A DNA stretch of 14,601 nucleotides, from assembly GCA_017464645.1 (NCBI GenBank), contig JAFTZF010000028.1:1-14601 (forward strand), read 5' to 3'. This stretch comes from Lachnospiraceae bacterium. Its GTDB lineage: Bacteria; Bacillota_A; Clostridia; Lachnospirales; Lachnospiraceae. The notes under the pieces are model-generated. The model had not been told where the DNA came from. It made no database searches and saw nothing but the letters and a program-made list of their open reading frames with translations. Numbering within the stretch: the stretch's first letter is position 1; every line of letters begins with the position of its first letter. The position numbers and the translations under genes were made by a program. Positions 6,459 to 12,633 of this stretch are shown here, piece by piece.

Positions 6459-7384
6459 AATCGGTCCCTCTTTCGTAAGTAGCTTTCAAAATCTGCCGGA
6501 AGCGCCGCCTCCACACAAATGGGTTCTTTGGTAAATGGCTGCTGAAATTTCAGCCGCACTGCATGCAGGGCCGCCCGGGTAAAAGCCCCGTCTGTCTCGT
6601 CCCCTCGGTAGAGCGTATCTCCCAAAAGGGGACATCCCAAGGATGACATATGTACCCGGATCTGATGAGTCCGCCCCGTTTCCAAATGCAGGCTTACCAG
6701 TGAGCTCTCTTCCCAGGCTTTCCGCACTTCATAATAGGTACAGGCCGACTGTCCCTCCAAACTTACCTGCATTTTGATGGAGTCACGCAGACCGCACTGC
6801 TCCTGGGTGGTCCGCCCGATGGGTGCGGTAATTGTCCCGGCCAAGGGCCTCGGACATCCTTCAACCAGTGCCAGATATTCCTTTCGCAAAATGCCCTGTT
6901 CTTTCTGCCTGTTCAGTCTATTGGCCGCCGCCTGGCTCTTAGCTGCCAGAACTACTCCGGAGGTTTCCTGATCCAGCCGCCCGATAAGGCGGATGACCAC
7001 CTGCCGGCCCCTCTCCCGGAAATAGTACTGCATGATATTGGCCAGGGTATCATCATAATGACCGCCTGTGGGATGGCAGACCAATCCCGCGGGCTTATTT
7101 ACCACCAGTACATCCTCGTCTTCATAGAGAATATCCAGCTGCCCGGGCATAGAGATCAGCTGGTCCGAAGCCAGTGCCTCTTCCTCCAGACAGACCTCCA
7201 CCCGGTCGCCCGGCTGCACCACTTCTGTCACTTTCCTTCGGATGCCATTTACGCAGATTCCATCCGGCCGAAACTTGGCCCGGCTGATTTCCTGAGGACT
7301 CATTTCCAACCGGCTCTTCAGGACTCGCTCCAGCCGCCATCCATTTTCCTGTTCAATTACCACATGCGAAATGATCTTTTTCAT
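6455..7384 (-). CDS. RluA/RluD-family RNA pseudouridine synthase
   Basis: Isomerises uridine to pseudouridine in rRNA or tRNA in the cytoplasm. Taking the ATG at 7384 gives 309 aa, usual for the family. An S4 RNA-binding domain (about 12-68, RLERVLKSRL...VNGIRRKV) precedes the catalytic domain, with GRLDQETSG (135-143, catalytic Asp138), LRKEYLALVEG (166-175) and ETGRTHQIRVH (235-245). The frame stays open 96 codons further upstream, but that part has no homology and runs across the promoters, so it is rejected. No Shine-Dalgarno sequence precedes the chosen ATG, and the predicted -10 box is only 7 bases away. It is the first gene of the rluD-like/prsW/lipoprotein/apbE run. The exact target uridine cannot be told. 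Confidence 0.86.
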   Translation of the reverse strand: MKKIISHVVIEQENGWRLERVLKSRLEMSPQEISRAKFRPDGICVNGIRRKVTEVVQPGDRVEVCLEEEALASDQLISMPGQLDILYEDEDVLVVNKPAGLVCHPTGGHYDDTLANIMQYYFRERGRQVVIRLIGRLDQETSGVVLAAKSQAAANRLNRQKEQGILRKEYLALVEGCPRPLAGTITAPIGRTTQEQCGLRDSIKMQVSLEGQSACTYYEVRKAWEESSLVSLHLETGRTHQIRVHMSSLGCPLLGDTLYRGDETDGAFTRAALHAVRLKFQQPFTKEPICVEAALPADFESYLRKRDRL

Positions 7385-7391
7385 ACTCACT

Positions 7392-7420
7392 ACTGTATCA
7401 CAACCAAATTTGCCCGGCAA
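7392..7420 (-). promoter_or_regulatory. Promoter of the pseudouridine synthase operon
   Basis: On the minus strand TTGCCG (7420-7415) and TACAGT (7397-7392) are 17 bases apart. A TG one base before the -10 makes it an extended -10. Only 7 bases separate the -10 from the ATG at 7384, which predicts a transcript beginning at or within a base of the start codon. Confidence 0.6.
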
Positions 7421-7433
7421 TCTTTTTCTCGCC

Positions 7434-7463
7434 TTGCCAACTCTTCCAAAATCCGTGTATAAT
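7434..7463 (+). promoter_or_regulatory. Promoter of the alpha/beta hydrolase gene
   Basis: TTGCCA (7434-7439) and a perfect TATAAT (7458-7463) are 18 bases apart, about 60 bases upstream of the TTG start at 7523. It is divergent from, and back-to-back with, the pseudouridine synthase promoter. Confidence 0.7.
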
Positions 7464-7522
7464 AAGAGTACAGGATTGCCTGCAAGCATTCCTGCACCTA
7501 AAAACACCGGAGGATCTATCTT

Positions 7523-8227
7523 TTGAATATTCAGCTTCACTACACGGAGGCAGGCCTGGGCGAGCCCCTGCTCCTGCTCCACGGAAACGGCGAAGACAAC
7601 AGCTACTTTTTCCATCAGATCGAATATTTTTCCAAAAGCCGTCGGGTTCTGGCCATAGACACCCGGGGCCATGGACAGTCTCCCCGAGGCACTGCGCCTT
7701 TTACCCTGGAGCAGTTCTCCGAAGACCTGCTGGCCTTTCTGGACCGGCAGAATATTCCCAAGGCAGACATTCTGGGCTTTTCCGACGGCGGAAATATTGC
7801 CCTGCTCTTCGCCCTGAAATATCCCGAGAGGGTAAACCGGCTGATTTTAAACGGCGCTAATCTGGAACCCAAGGGAGTCAAGATTTTTGTACAGCTTCCC
7901 ATTATCCTGGGCTACCACCTGGCTTCCCTCTTTGCCAAGAAGAGCCCCAAGGCCCGGAAAAATGCAGAGCTGCTGGGACTCATGGTAAACGAGCCACATA
8001 TTGCCCCCGCCCAGCTGGCGAAGCTGCAGATCCCGACTCTGGTCATTGCGGGCACCAAAGATATGATCCGCACCGGTCACACCCGGCTCATTGCTAAAAA
8101 CATTCCCCGTGCACAGCTGCAGCTGCTTCCGGGAACCCATTTCATTGCAAATCAAAGCCCGGCCGCCTTTAACCGGGCCGTGGCTGAATTTTTAGAAACC
8201 GACTTTTCAAAAATTCCCGAAGATTAA
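7523..8227 (+). CDS. Alpha/beta hydrolase
   Basis: Serine hydrolase of the alpha/beta fold, 234 aa, cytoplasmic (no signal peptide). The oxyanion region is LLLLHGNGED (16-25), and the nucleophile elbow is GFSDGG with Ser87. The acid is Asp180 in AGTKD and the base His206 in PGTHF; a complete triad is therefore visible. The start is TTG at 7523, 9 bases after GGAGG. It is co-transcribed with the 78-aa gene 13 bp downstream. The substrate (ester, lactone or other) cannot be told; the overall look is of the general esterase/hydrolase group rather than a lipase or haloalkane dehalogenase. Confidence 0.87.
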   Translation: MNIQLHYTEAGLGEPLLLLHGNGEDNSYFFHQIEYFSKSRRVLAIDTRGHGQSPRGTAPFTLEQFSEDLLAFLDRQNIPKADILGFSDGGNIALLFALKYPERVNRLILNGANLEPKGVKIFVQLPIILGYHLASLFAKKSPKARKNAELLGLMVNEPHIAPAQLAKLQIPTLVIAGTKDMIRTGHTRLIAKNIPRAQLQLLPGTHFIANQSPAAFNRAVAEFLETDFSKIPED

Positions 8228-8240
8228 GGAGGACTCACCT

Positions 8241-8477
8241 ATGAACCCTATGAATTTATTTCGCATGAAAGGTCTCTGGGATAAATTCACCCAGAACCAC
8301 CCCAAGTTTCCCCTGTTTCTGCAGGCCGTAGGCAAAAACGCCATCGCAGAAGGCACCATCATGGAGTTTAAAATCACCACCGCTCAGGGAGAGACCTACA
8401 GCTCCAACCTGAAGCTGACCGCCTCTGACATGGAGCTGCTGGAAGAAATGAAGGACCTGATGGGAAATATGCAGTAA
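8241..8477 (+). CDS. Small conserved-looking hypothetical protein, 78 aa
   Basis: The ATG follows AAGGAGGA directly after the hydrolase stop, so it is a real gene in that operon. The product is soluble, with an amphipathic N-terminal half (LWDKFTQNHPKFPLFLQAV, about 12-30), a short beta-like middle and a helical acidic C-terminus (MELLEEMKDLMGNM). Similar small proteins of unknown function are, from memory, common in Clostridia. Its stop codon TAA is the beginning of inverted repeat A. No function is proposed. Confidence 0.8.
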   Translation: MNPMNLFRMKGLWDKFTQNHPKFPLFLQAVGKNAIAEGTIMEFKITTAQGETYSSNLKLTASDMELLEEMKDLMGNMQ

Positions 8478-8513
8478 AAAAGAAGGTTGCCGCAGCCAAT
8501 GTCATTTAGTTAG
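8475..8513 (+). repeat. Inverted repeat copy A, left end of the alpha-galactoside module
   Basis: The sequence TAAAAAAGAAGGTTGC, then a short variable GC-rich part, then CAATGTCATTTAGTTAG. Read on the plus strand it nearly equals copy B read on the minus strand (11449-11409): the first 16 bases are identical and the last 17 differ at one position. Its T6 run on the minus strand points outward toward the 78-aa gene, so it may also stop transcription leaving the module. Confidence 0.75.
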
Positions 8514-8549
8514 TCTCAAAATTGTTATGTTAAGTAGGAGTAAATCTTC

Positions 8550-8929
8550 TGCTCTCCATCGATCCTACATGGCAAATTCATCCGCTGTGATGACCGGATA
8601 GCTTAAGACCATTGCATTTGGTCGAATATTTTTTCTTTTTCCACGAACCATTCTTCTGCATATTTTCTCACACAAGCCACGGCAGAGGCCAGCTGACATA
8701 ACAGGTAAAAACCTTTCCCATTTTCATTCACCGCATAGTCTAAAATAAAGGTGTGATATCCTGCTGCAAAATAGGGTTTTGCCACCGGTTCTGCTCCTCG
8801 TTCTGACACAGACCTATACCTGCCACCCGGGCAAATAATGATTGCCGGATGCATTCGCTGGTTATTGTGCAGCCACGCAGTTACTTTACAATTTTCAACT
8901 CCTTTAGGGACAAACTCAAATACCTTCAT
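8550..8929 (-). pseudogene. Broken esterase-type alpha/beta hydrolase with internal deletion
   Basis: The N-terminal 100 residues read like an acetyl-esterase/BD-FAE-type hydrolase: PAIIICPGGRYRSVSERGAEP (oxyanion loop) and AAGYHTFILDYAV, up to EKIF. The frame then changes and stops at 8605. In another frame the following bases (8621-8568) read PNAMVLSYPVITADEFA, a later segment of the same family. The stretch between, which should hold the GxSAGG nucleophile elbow, is missing, and further frame breaks follow. The ATG at 8929 overlaps the end of the regulator gene by 14 bp, with GGCGGAAG upstream, so it was once part of that operon. No active enzyme can be made. Confidence 0.8.
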
Positions 8930-9731
8930 TTTCTTCCGCCTTGTTTTTGCGTTCTATAATCTCCTCGCGATAACGCTTTTGATACTGTCTTGGGGAAATT
9001 CCAAAATGCCGCTTGAACATTTTTGAAAAATGGTACAGATCCGGATATCCAACCGAGGCTCCCGCCGTGGTCGGTTTTTCATCATAGATCGTCATGAGTT
9101 CAGCTGCCTTCTCAAGCCGCAGATTCATCAGATATTTCTGCGGCGGAATGCCCATTTCCTCTTTGAACAGCGTAGAAAAGTAACTCCTGTCAAGATTCAG
9201 CTGTTCGGCAACCTCTTTCACAGTAATACCGTTGACATATTCTGTGTCCATATAGTTCAATGCCTTTTTCAGATAATCTGCGGCAGGCTTGCCCTGCTCA
9301 AGCAGAAGACTGAACAGCTCCCAAAGCTTTCCGCATAAAAAGGCACTTCTTCCGTTCTCCATCTTTGCGCATCTGCCCATATCTTCGAAAACATTGCCAA
9401 CACCCGCACAGCGTATCACAGGCTGCTCAAATACAGCCGGGAGCTCTTCTTCAGTGGTAAATCCAATCCAAATGTACTTCCATGGGTTTTCCTCGTCCGC
9501 TTCATAATAGGTTTCCATGTAAGGCGGAATCACAAAAATATCCCCAGGAGCTATTTTATAGTTCTCTCCCTCACGCTGAAAAATCCCAAAGCCATGCACC
9601 ACATAATGCAAAAGCCAGTGGGTCCTGACACTGGGGCCAAAGAAATGGCCCGGCTCACAGCTTTCCCTGCCGAACTGTACGGGATTTATCCCTTTATAAT
9701 GATAATCTATAACGATTTCCGATTCGATCAC
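8916..9731 (-). CDS. AraC-family regulator of the alpha-galactosidase
   Basis: Transcription factor of 271 aa with an N-terminal cupin-like sugar-sensing domain (about 20-95, including APGDIFVIPP at 61-70) and a C-terminal double helix-turn-helix: first HTH about 170-194 (TVKEVAEQLNLDRSYFSTLF), second about 215-251 (SVGYPDLYHFSKMFK...FGISPRQYQ). The start is GTG at 9731, preceded by AAGGGGG. It is divergent from the GH4 gene across a 120-bp intergenic region, the classic layout for an activator of that gene, so a MelR/RafR-like role is inferred. Oddity: the helix before SVGY in the second HTH reads PTTAGA where the family usually has a PIxEIAx-type helix, one residue shorter, which may weaken DNA binding. 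Confidence 0.85.
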   Translation of the reverse strand: MIESEIVIDYHYKGINPVQFGRESCEPGHFFGPSVRTHWLLHYVVHGFGIFQREGENYKIAPGDIFVIPPYMETYYEADEENPWKYIWIGFTTEEELPAVFEQPVIRCAGVGNVFEDMGRCAKMENGRSAFLCGKLWELFSLLLEQGKPAADYLKKALNYMDTEYVNGITVKEVAEQLNLDRSYFSTLFKEEMGIPPQKYLMNLRLEKAAELMTIYDEKPTTAGASVGYPDLYHFSKMFKRHFGISPRQYQKRYREEIIERKNKAEENEGI

Positions 9732-9758
9732 AAATCCCAGCCCCCTTGTTTTTCCAAC

Positions 9759-9788
9759 ATTATAACAAGTTTACCGAACGGAAAACAA
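9759..9788 (-). promoter_or_regulatory. Promoter of the AraC-family regulator gene
   Basis: On the minus strand TTGTTT (9788-9783) and TATAAT (9764-9759) are 18 bases apart, about 28 bases before the GTG start. It lies back-to-back with the GH4 promoter. Confidence 0.55.
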
Positions 9789-9816
9789 TGTTATTTTTTT
9801 AGTTTTTCAGTATAAT
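9788..9816 (+). promoter_or_regulatory. Promoter of the GH4 gene, probably activator-dependent
   Basis: A perfect TATAAT at 9811-9816 has only ATGTTA at the -35 position (9788-9793, 17-bp spacer). A strong -10 with a poor -35 fits activation by the divergent AraC-type protein. AACATT (9756-9761) and AATGTT (9787-9792) form an inverted pair that spans both promoters, but no clear direct-repeat operator was found. Confidence 0.5.
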
Positions 9817-9851
9817 CAAAATTACAAAATGACAAGCAGGAGGAAGTTCCT

Positions 9852-11171
9852 ATGAAAATTACATTTATGGGTGCCGGAAGCACCGTCTTTGCAAGAAATG
9901 TTCTGGGCGACTGCATGTGTACAGAGAGTCTTCGCGACAGTGTCATCGCCCTTTACGATGTAGATTCTGAACGATTGGAAGAAAGCTACATTATCTTAAG
10001 CGCTATCAACAACAATATCAATGACAATCGCTGCAAGATTGAGAAATATTGCGGCGTTGAAAACAGAAAAAAAGCACTTCGCGGTGCCACCTTCGTTGTA
10101 AACGCTATTCAGGTAGGCGGTTACGAGCCTTGTACAGTCATTGACTTTGAAATTCCGAAAAAATACGGTCTGCGTCAGACGATTGCTGATACTCTTGGCA
10201 TCGGCGGCATCATGCGCGGCCTTCGTACCCTTCCGGTAATGCGCGATTTTGCAGCTGACATGGAAGAGGTTTGCCCGGATGCATGGTTTTTAAACTACAC
10301 AAACCCAATGGCAATCCTCACAGGATATATGCGAAGATATACCAAAATCAAAACAATCGGTCTCTGCCACAGCGTTCAGGTCTGCTCAGAAAGACTGTTA
10401 AAGGATCTTGGTATGGAGGATAAGCTTGACGGACGCAAAGAGCTGATTGCAGGAATCAACCATATGGGCTGGTTGCTTAAGATCAAAGACAAGGACGGAA
10501 ACGATCTTTATCCTGAAATCAGAAAACGCGCTGCCAAAAAGAATGCTGTGGAGAAACATAAAGATATGGTACGTTATGACTATATTAAGAATTTTGGTTA
10601 CTACTGCACAGAATCCAGCGTACATAATGCGGAGTACAATAACTTCTATATTAAATCCAAATATCCGGAACTGATTGACAAGTTTAACATTCCGCTGGAT
10701 GAATATCCGCGCCGCTGCATCAATCAGATCAATAGATGGAAAGAAGAGAAGGATCGTATTCTGGATAATGGCCAGATTACTCACAAGCGTTCCCACGAAT
10801 ATGCATCTTACATTATGGAGGCAATTGTTACCAATAAGCCTTATCAGATTGGGGGAAATGTGCTGAATAACGGCTTGATTGATAACCTTCCTGCAGACGC
10901 CTGCGTTGAGGTTCCTTGTCTGGTTGATGGATATGGCATCACTCCTTGCCATGTGGGCAAACTTCCGGTTCAGCTGGCTGCAATGAACATGACAAACATC
11001 AACTCACAGCTTCTGACAATTCAGGCAGCTGTATCTAAGAAACGTGAAGATATTTATATGGCAGCGATGTTGGAGCCGCATACTTCTGCGGAGCTTTCCA
11101 TTGATGATATTAAGGCAATGGTCGATGAAATGATTGAAGCACATGGGGAATATATGAAAGATTACCGGTAA
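9852..11171 (+). CDS. melA: GH4 alpha-galactosidase, MelA-like
   Basis: Cytoplasmic alpha-galactosidase that hydrolyses melibiose/raffinose-type alpha-galactosides by the NAD+- and Mn2+-dependent GH4 redox mechanism. At 439 aa it is close to E. coli MelA in length and, from memory, in long stretches of sequence (GGYEPCTVIDFE, RQTIADTLG, DGLIDNLP-like segments). The NAD-binding GAGST is at 7-11, substrate/metal motifs NYTNP at 148-152, LCHS at 171-174 and GINHM at 201-205. The ATG at 9852 follows GGAGG by 8 bases. It appears intact, unlike the esterase next to it. The base composition is visibly more A/T-rich than the flanking operons. No sugar transporter is present in the module, so uptake must be encoded elsewhere. 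Confidence 0.93.
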   Translation: MKITFMGAGSTVFARNVLGDCMCTESLRDSVIALYDVDSERLEESYIILSAINNNINDNRCKIEKYCGVENRKKALRGATFVVNAIQVGGYEPCTVIDFEIPKKYGLRQTIADTLGIGGIMRGLRTLPVMRDFAADMEEVCPDAWFLNYTNPMAILTGYMRRYTKIKTIGLCHSVQVCSERLLKDLGMEDKLDGRKELIAGINHMGWLLKIKDKDGNDLYPEIRKRAAKKNAVEKHKDMVRYDYIKNFGYYCTESSVHNAEYNNFYIKSKYPELIDKFNIPLDEYPRRCINQINRWKEEKDRILDNGQITHKRSHEYASYIMEAIVTNKPYQIGGNVLNNGLIDNLPADACVEVPCLVDGYGITPCHVGKLPVQLAAMNMTNINSQLLTIQAAVSKKREDIYMAAMLEPHTSAELSIDDIKAMVDEMIEAHGEYMKDYR

Positions 11172-11187
11172 TTACACTATAAGTGAC

Positions 11188-11222
11188 AAAAAAGGGGGCT
11201 CTGCACGCAATGTCATTAAACT
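11188..11222 (+). repeat. Repeat copy C, 3' of the GH4 gene
   Basis: An A6 run, GGGGGCTCTGCACG and CAATGTCATTAA (11208-11219), followed by ACTTG. The 12-base CAATGTCATTAA is an exact inverted match to 11414-11425 in copy B and nearly matches copy A. The middle part differs from A and B, so it is a diverged or different-end member of the same repeat family. Confidence 0.6.
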
Positions 11223-11245
11223 TGTTCTGGTTTCATATGCTTCCT

Positions 11246-11317
11246 CCTTGCAGCTAAGCTTTCCTTAACTGCAAGGGCAACTCTCGTACCTTTTTATAAA
11301 CCAGTAGCGAGAGCTGC
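11246..11317. repeat. Two adjacent hairpins between repeats C and B
   Basis: Hairpin 1: 11246-11258 pairs with 11264-11276, 13 bp with one mismatch and a 5-nt loop (CCTTGCAG/CTGCAAGG ends). Hairpin 2: GCAACTCTCG (11277-11286) pairs with CGAGAGCTGC (11308-11317), 10 bp with one mismatch. Neither has a direct T-run, so they do not look like simple terminators. They fill the 283-bp gap between the GH4 and ilvE genes, in which no gene is seen. Confidence 0.55.
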
Positions 11318-11350
11318 CGCATATATAATTATTTCTGTCAAGCATTTTTA

Positions 11351-11396
11351 AAAAACAGAAAAAAGACCCCTATACAATTTGAATGCATAGAGATCT
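11351..11396 (-). terminator. Terminator of ilvE
   Basis: On the minus strand AGATCTCTAT (11396-11387) pairs with ATAGGGGTCT (11373-11364) in RNA over 10 bp, including two G-U pairs. A TTTTTT run (11364-11359) follows, then a second TTTTT run after CTG. It lies about 58 bases past the ilvE stop, beyond repeat B. Confidence 0.75.
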
Positions 11397-11408
11397 TATT
11401 TCGTTATC

Positions 11409-11449
11409 CTAACTTAATGACATTGTTGCCACAGCAACCTTCTTTTTTA
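11409..11449 (-). repeat. Inverted repeat copy B, right end of the alpha-galactoside module
   Basis: Read on the minus strand: TAAAAAAGAAGGTTGC, TGTGGCAA, CAATGTCATTAAGTTAG. It is the inverted partner of copy A. On the plus strand it forms GTTGC-CACA-GCAAC followed by CTTCTTTTTT, a compact terminator for transcripts coming from the GH4 gene, ending 4 bases before the ilvE stop codon. Confidence 0.75.
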
Positions 11450-11453
11450 CATC

Positions 11454-12479
11454 TTATTCGATCACATGGATCCATCCTTCGGGTGCTTCAATGCGTCCCA
11501 TCTGGATACCGGTCAGGGTATCGTACAGTTTCTGAGTGATGGGTCCCATCTTCTCCATACCGGAGGGCAGGCAAATCTCTTTACCGTGGTCTACGATCTT
11601 TCCAACCGGAGAGATAACTGCTGCGGTACCGCACAGACCACACTCTGCGAAGTCTGCCAGCTCCTCAACATGTACTTCGCGCTCCTCTGCTTCCAGACCC
11701 AGATATTTCTGTGCTACGTACAGCAGAGACCGACGGGTAATGGAGGGCAGAATAGTGGAGGACTTGGGTGTCACTACCTTGTTGTCCTTGGTTACGAACA
11801 GGAAGTTTGCTCCGCCTGTCTCTTCTACCTTGGTTCTGGTAGCTGCATCCAGGTACATATTCTCATCAAAGCCCTGGTTGTGAGCGTCTACGATGGCATG
11901 TAAGCTCATTGCGTAGTTCAGACCCGCTTTGATGTGTCCGGTTCCGTGAGGAGCCGCACGGTCAAAATCGCAAACACGGATGGTCAGCGGTTTCACGCCG
12001 CCCTTGAAGTAGGGTCCTACGGGAGTACCGAAAATACGGAACTGGTACTCAGTAGAGGGCTTTACACCGATAACCGGATTGCTTCCGAACATATAGGGAC
12101 GCAGATACAGGGTCGCACCGCTTCCGAAAGGCGGTACATACGCTGCATTTGCTTTTACGACCTGAGTTACTGCATCAACAAACTTGTCTTTCGGGAATGC
12201 CGGCATCTCCAGTCTCTTTGCAGACTGCTCCATACGCTCTGCGTTCAGGTCGGGGCGGAAGGTCACGATACGGCCATCCTCGGTAGTGTAAGCTTTCAGA
12301 CCTTCAAATACGGTCTGCGCATACTGCAGTACACCTGCACACTCGCTGATGGTTACGGTAGCTTCGTCTGTGAGACATCCCTCATCCCATGCGCCATCTT
12401 TGTAATTGGAAACGAATCTCTTATCGGTAGCCATATAGCCAAAGCCAAGATTGCCCCAATCAATATCTTTCTTCTGCAT
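11454..12479 (-). CDS. ilvE: Branched-chain amino acid aminotransferase, type II
   Basis: PLP-dependent transaminase that interconverts Leu, Ile and Val with their 2-oxo acids, using 2-oxoglutarate/glutamate. It is the last step of branched-chain amino acid synthesis, in the cytoplasm. The length of 341 aa fits the type II (eukaryote-like/IlvE long) group. QTVFEGLKAY (55-64), the Schiff-base Lys184 in GHIKAGLNYA, ETGGANFLFV (220-229) and GLCGTAAVISP (281-291) are all present. Of two adjacent ATGs, the second (12479) is better spaced from GGAGG; a longer frame upstream crosses the 5' hairpin and has no homology. It stands alone with its own promoter and terminator rather than in an ilv/leu operon. 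Confidence 0.93.
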   Translation of the reverse strand: MQKKDIDWGNLGFGYMATDKRFVSNYKDGAWDEGCLTDEATVTISECAGVLQYAQTVFEGLKAYTTEDGRIVTFRPDLNAERMEQSAKRLEMPAFPKDKFVDAVTQVVKANAAYVPPFGSGATLYLRPYMFGSNPVIGVKPSTEYQFRIFGTPVGPYFKGGVKPLTIRVCDFDRAAPHGTGHIKAGLNYAMSLHAIVDAHNQGFDENMYLDAATRTKVEETGGANFLFVTKDNKVVTPKSSTILPSITRRSLLYVAQKYLGLEAEEREVHVEELADFAECGLCGTAAVISPVGKIVDHGKEICLPSGMEKMGPITQKLYDTLTGIQMGRIEAPEGWIHVIE

Positions 12480-12494
12480 CATATCCTCCAATCC

Positions 12495-12513
12495 GCCGCT
12501 CTTCTTGAGCGGC
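12495..12513 (-). promoter_or_regulatory. Hairpin in the ilvE 5' leader next to the ribosome binding site
   Basis: GCCGCTC (12495-12501) and GAGCGGC (12507-12513) form a perfect 7-bp GC-rich stem with a 5-nt loop, ending a few bases before the GGAGG of ilvE. GGATTG flanks it on both sides as a direct repeat. It could influence ribosome access or mRNA stability. There is no T-run, and no T-box or leader peptide is recognised. Confidence 0.45.
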
Positions 12514-12571
12514 AATCCATCTTGTTTTATCCTTTTCGTACGCCGAAACAATCGGATAAATGTTGTCTTAC

Positions 12572-12600
12572 ATTATAACTCAGTTTTTTTTATTCTGCAA
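12572..12600 (-). promoter_or_regulatory. Promoter of ilvE
   Basis: On the minus strand TTGCAG (12600-12595) and a perfect TATAAT (12577-12572) are 17 bases apart. This gives a leader of roughly 85 nt before the start codon at 12479. Confidence 0.72.
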
Positions 12601-12633
12601 TGCAAAATCCCGGGTTTTTTGGTTTTTTTCAGC

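Noticed and set aside
7385..7672. N-terminal extension of the pseudouridine synthase by 96 codons
   Set aside because: It crosses both divergent promoters and the start of the hydrolase gene, has no family similarity and would lengthen a normal-sized enzyme.
10398..10952. Minus-strand open frame of 184 codons inside the GH4 gene
   Set aside because: It is an antisense shadow of a clear GH4 enzyme, with no recognisable domain.
12480..12551. Longer ilvE start
   Set aside because: The extension runs through the 5' hairpin and has no homology; GGAGG is placed for the ATG at 12479.
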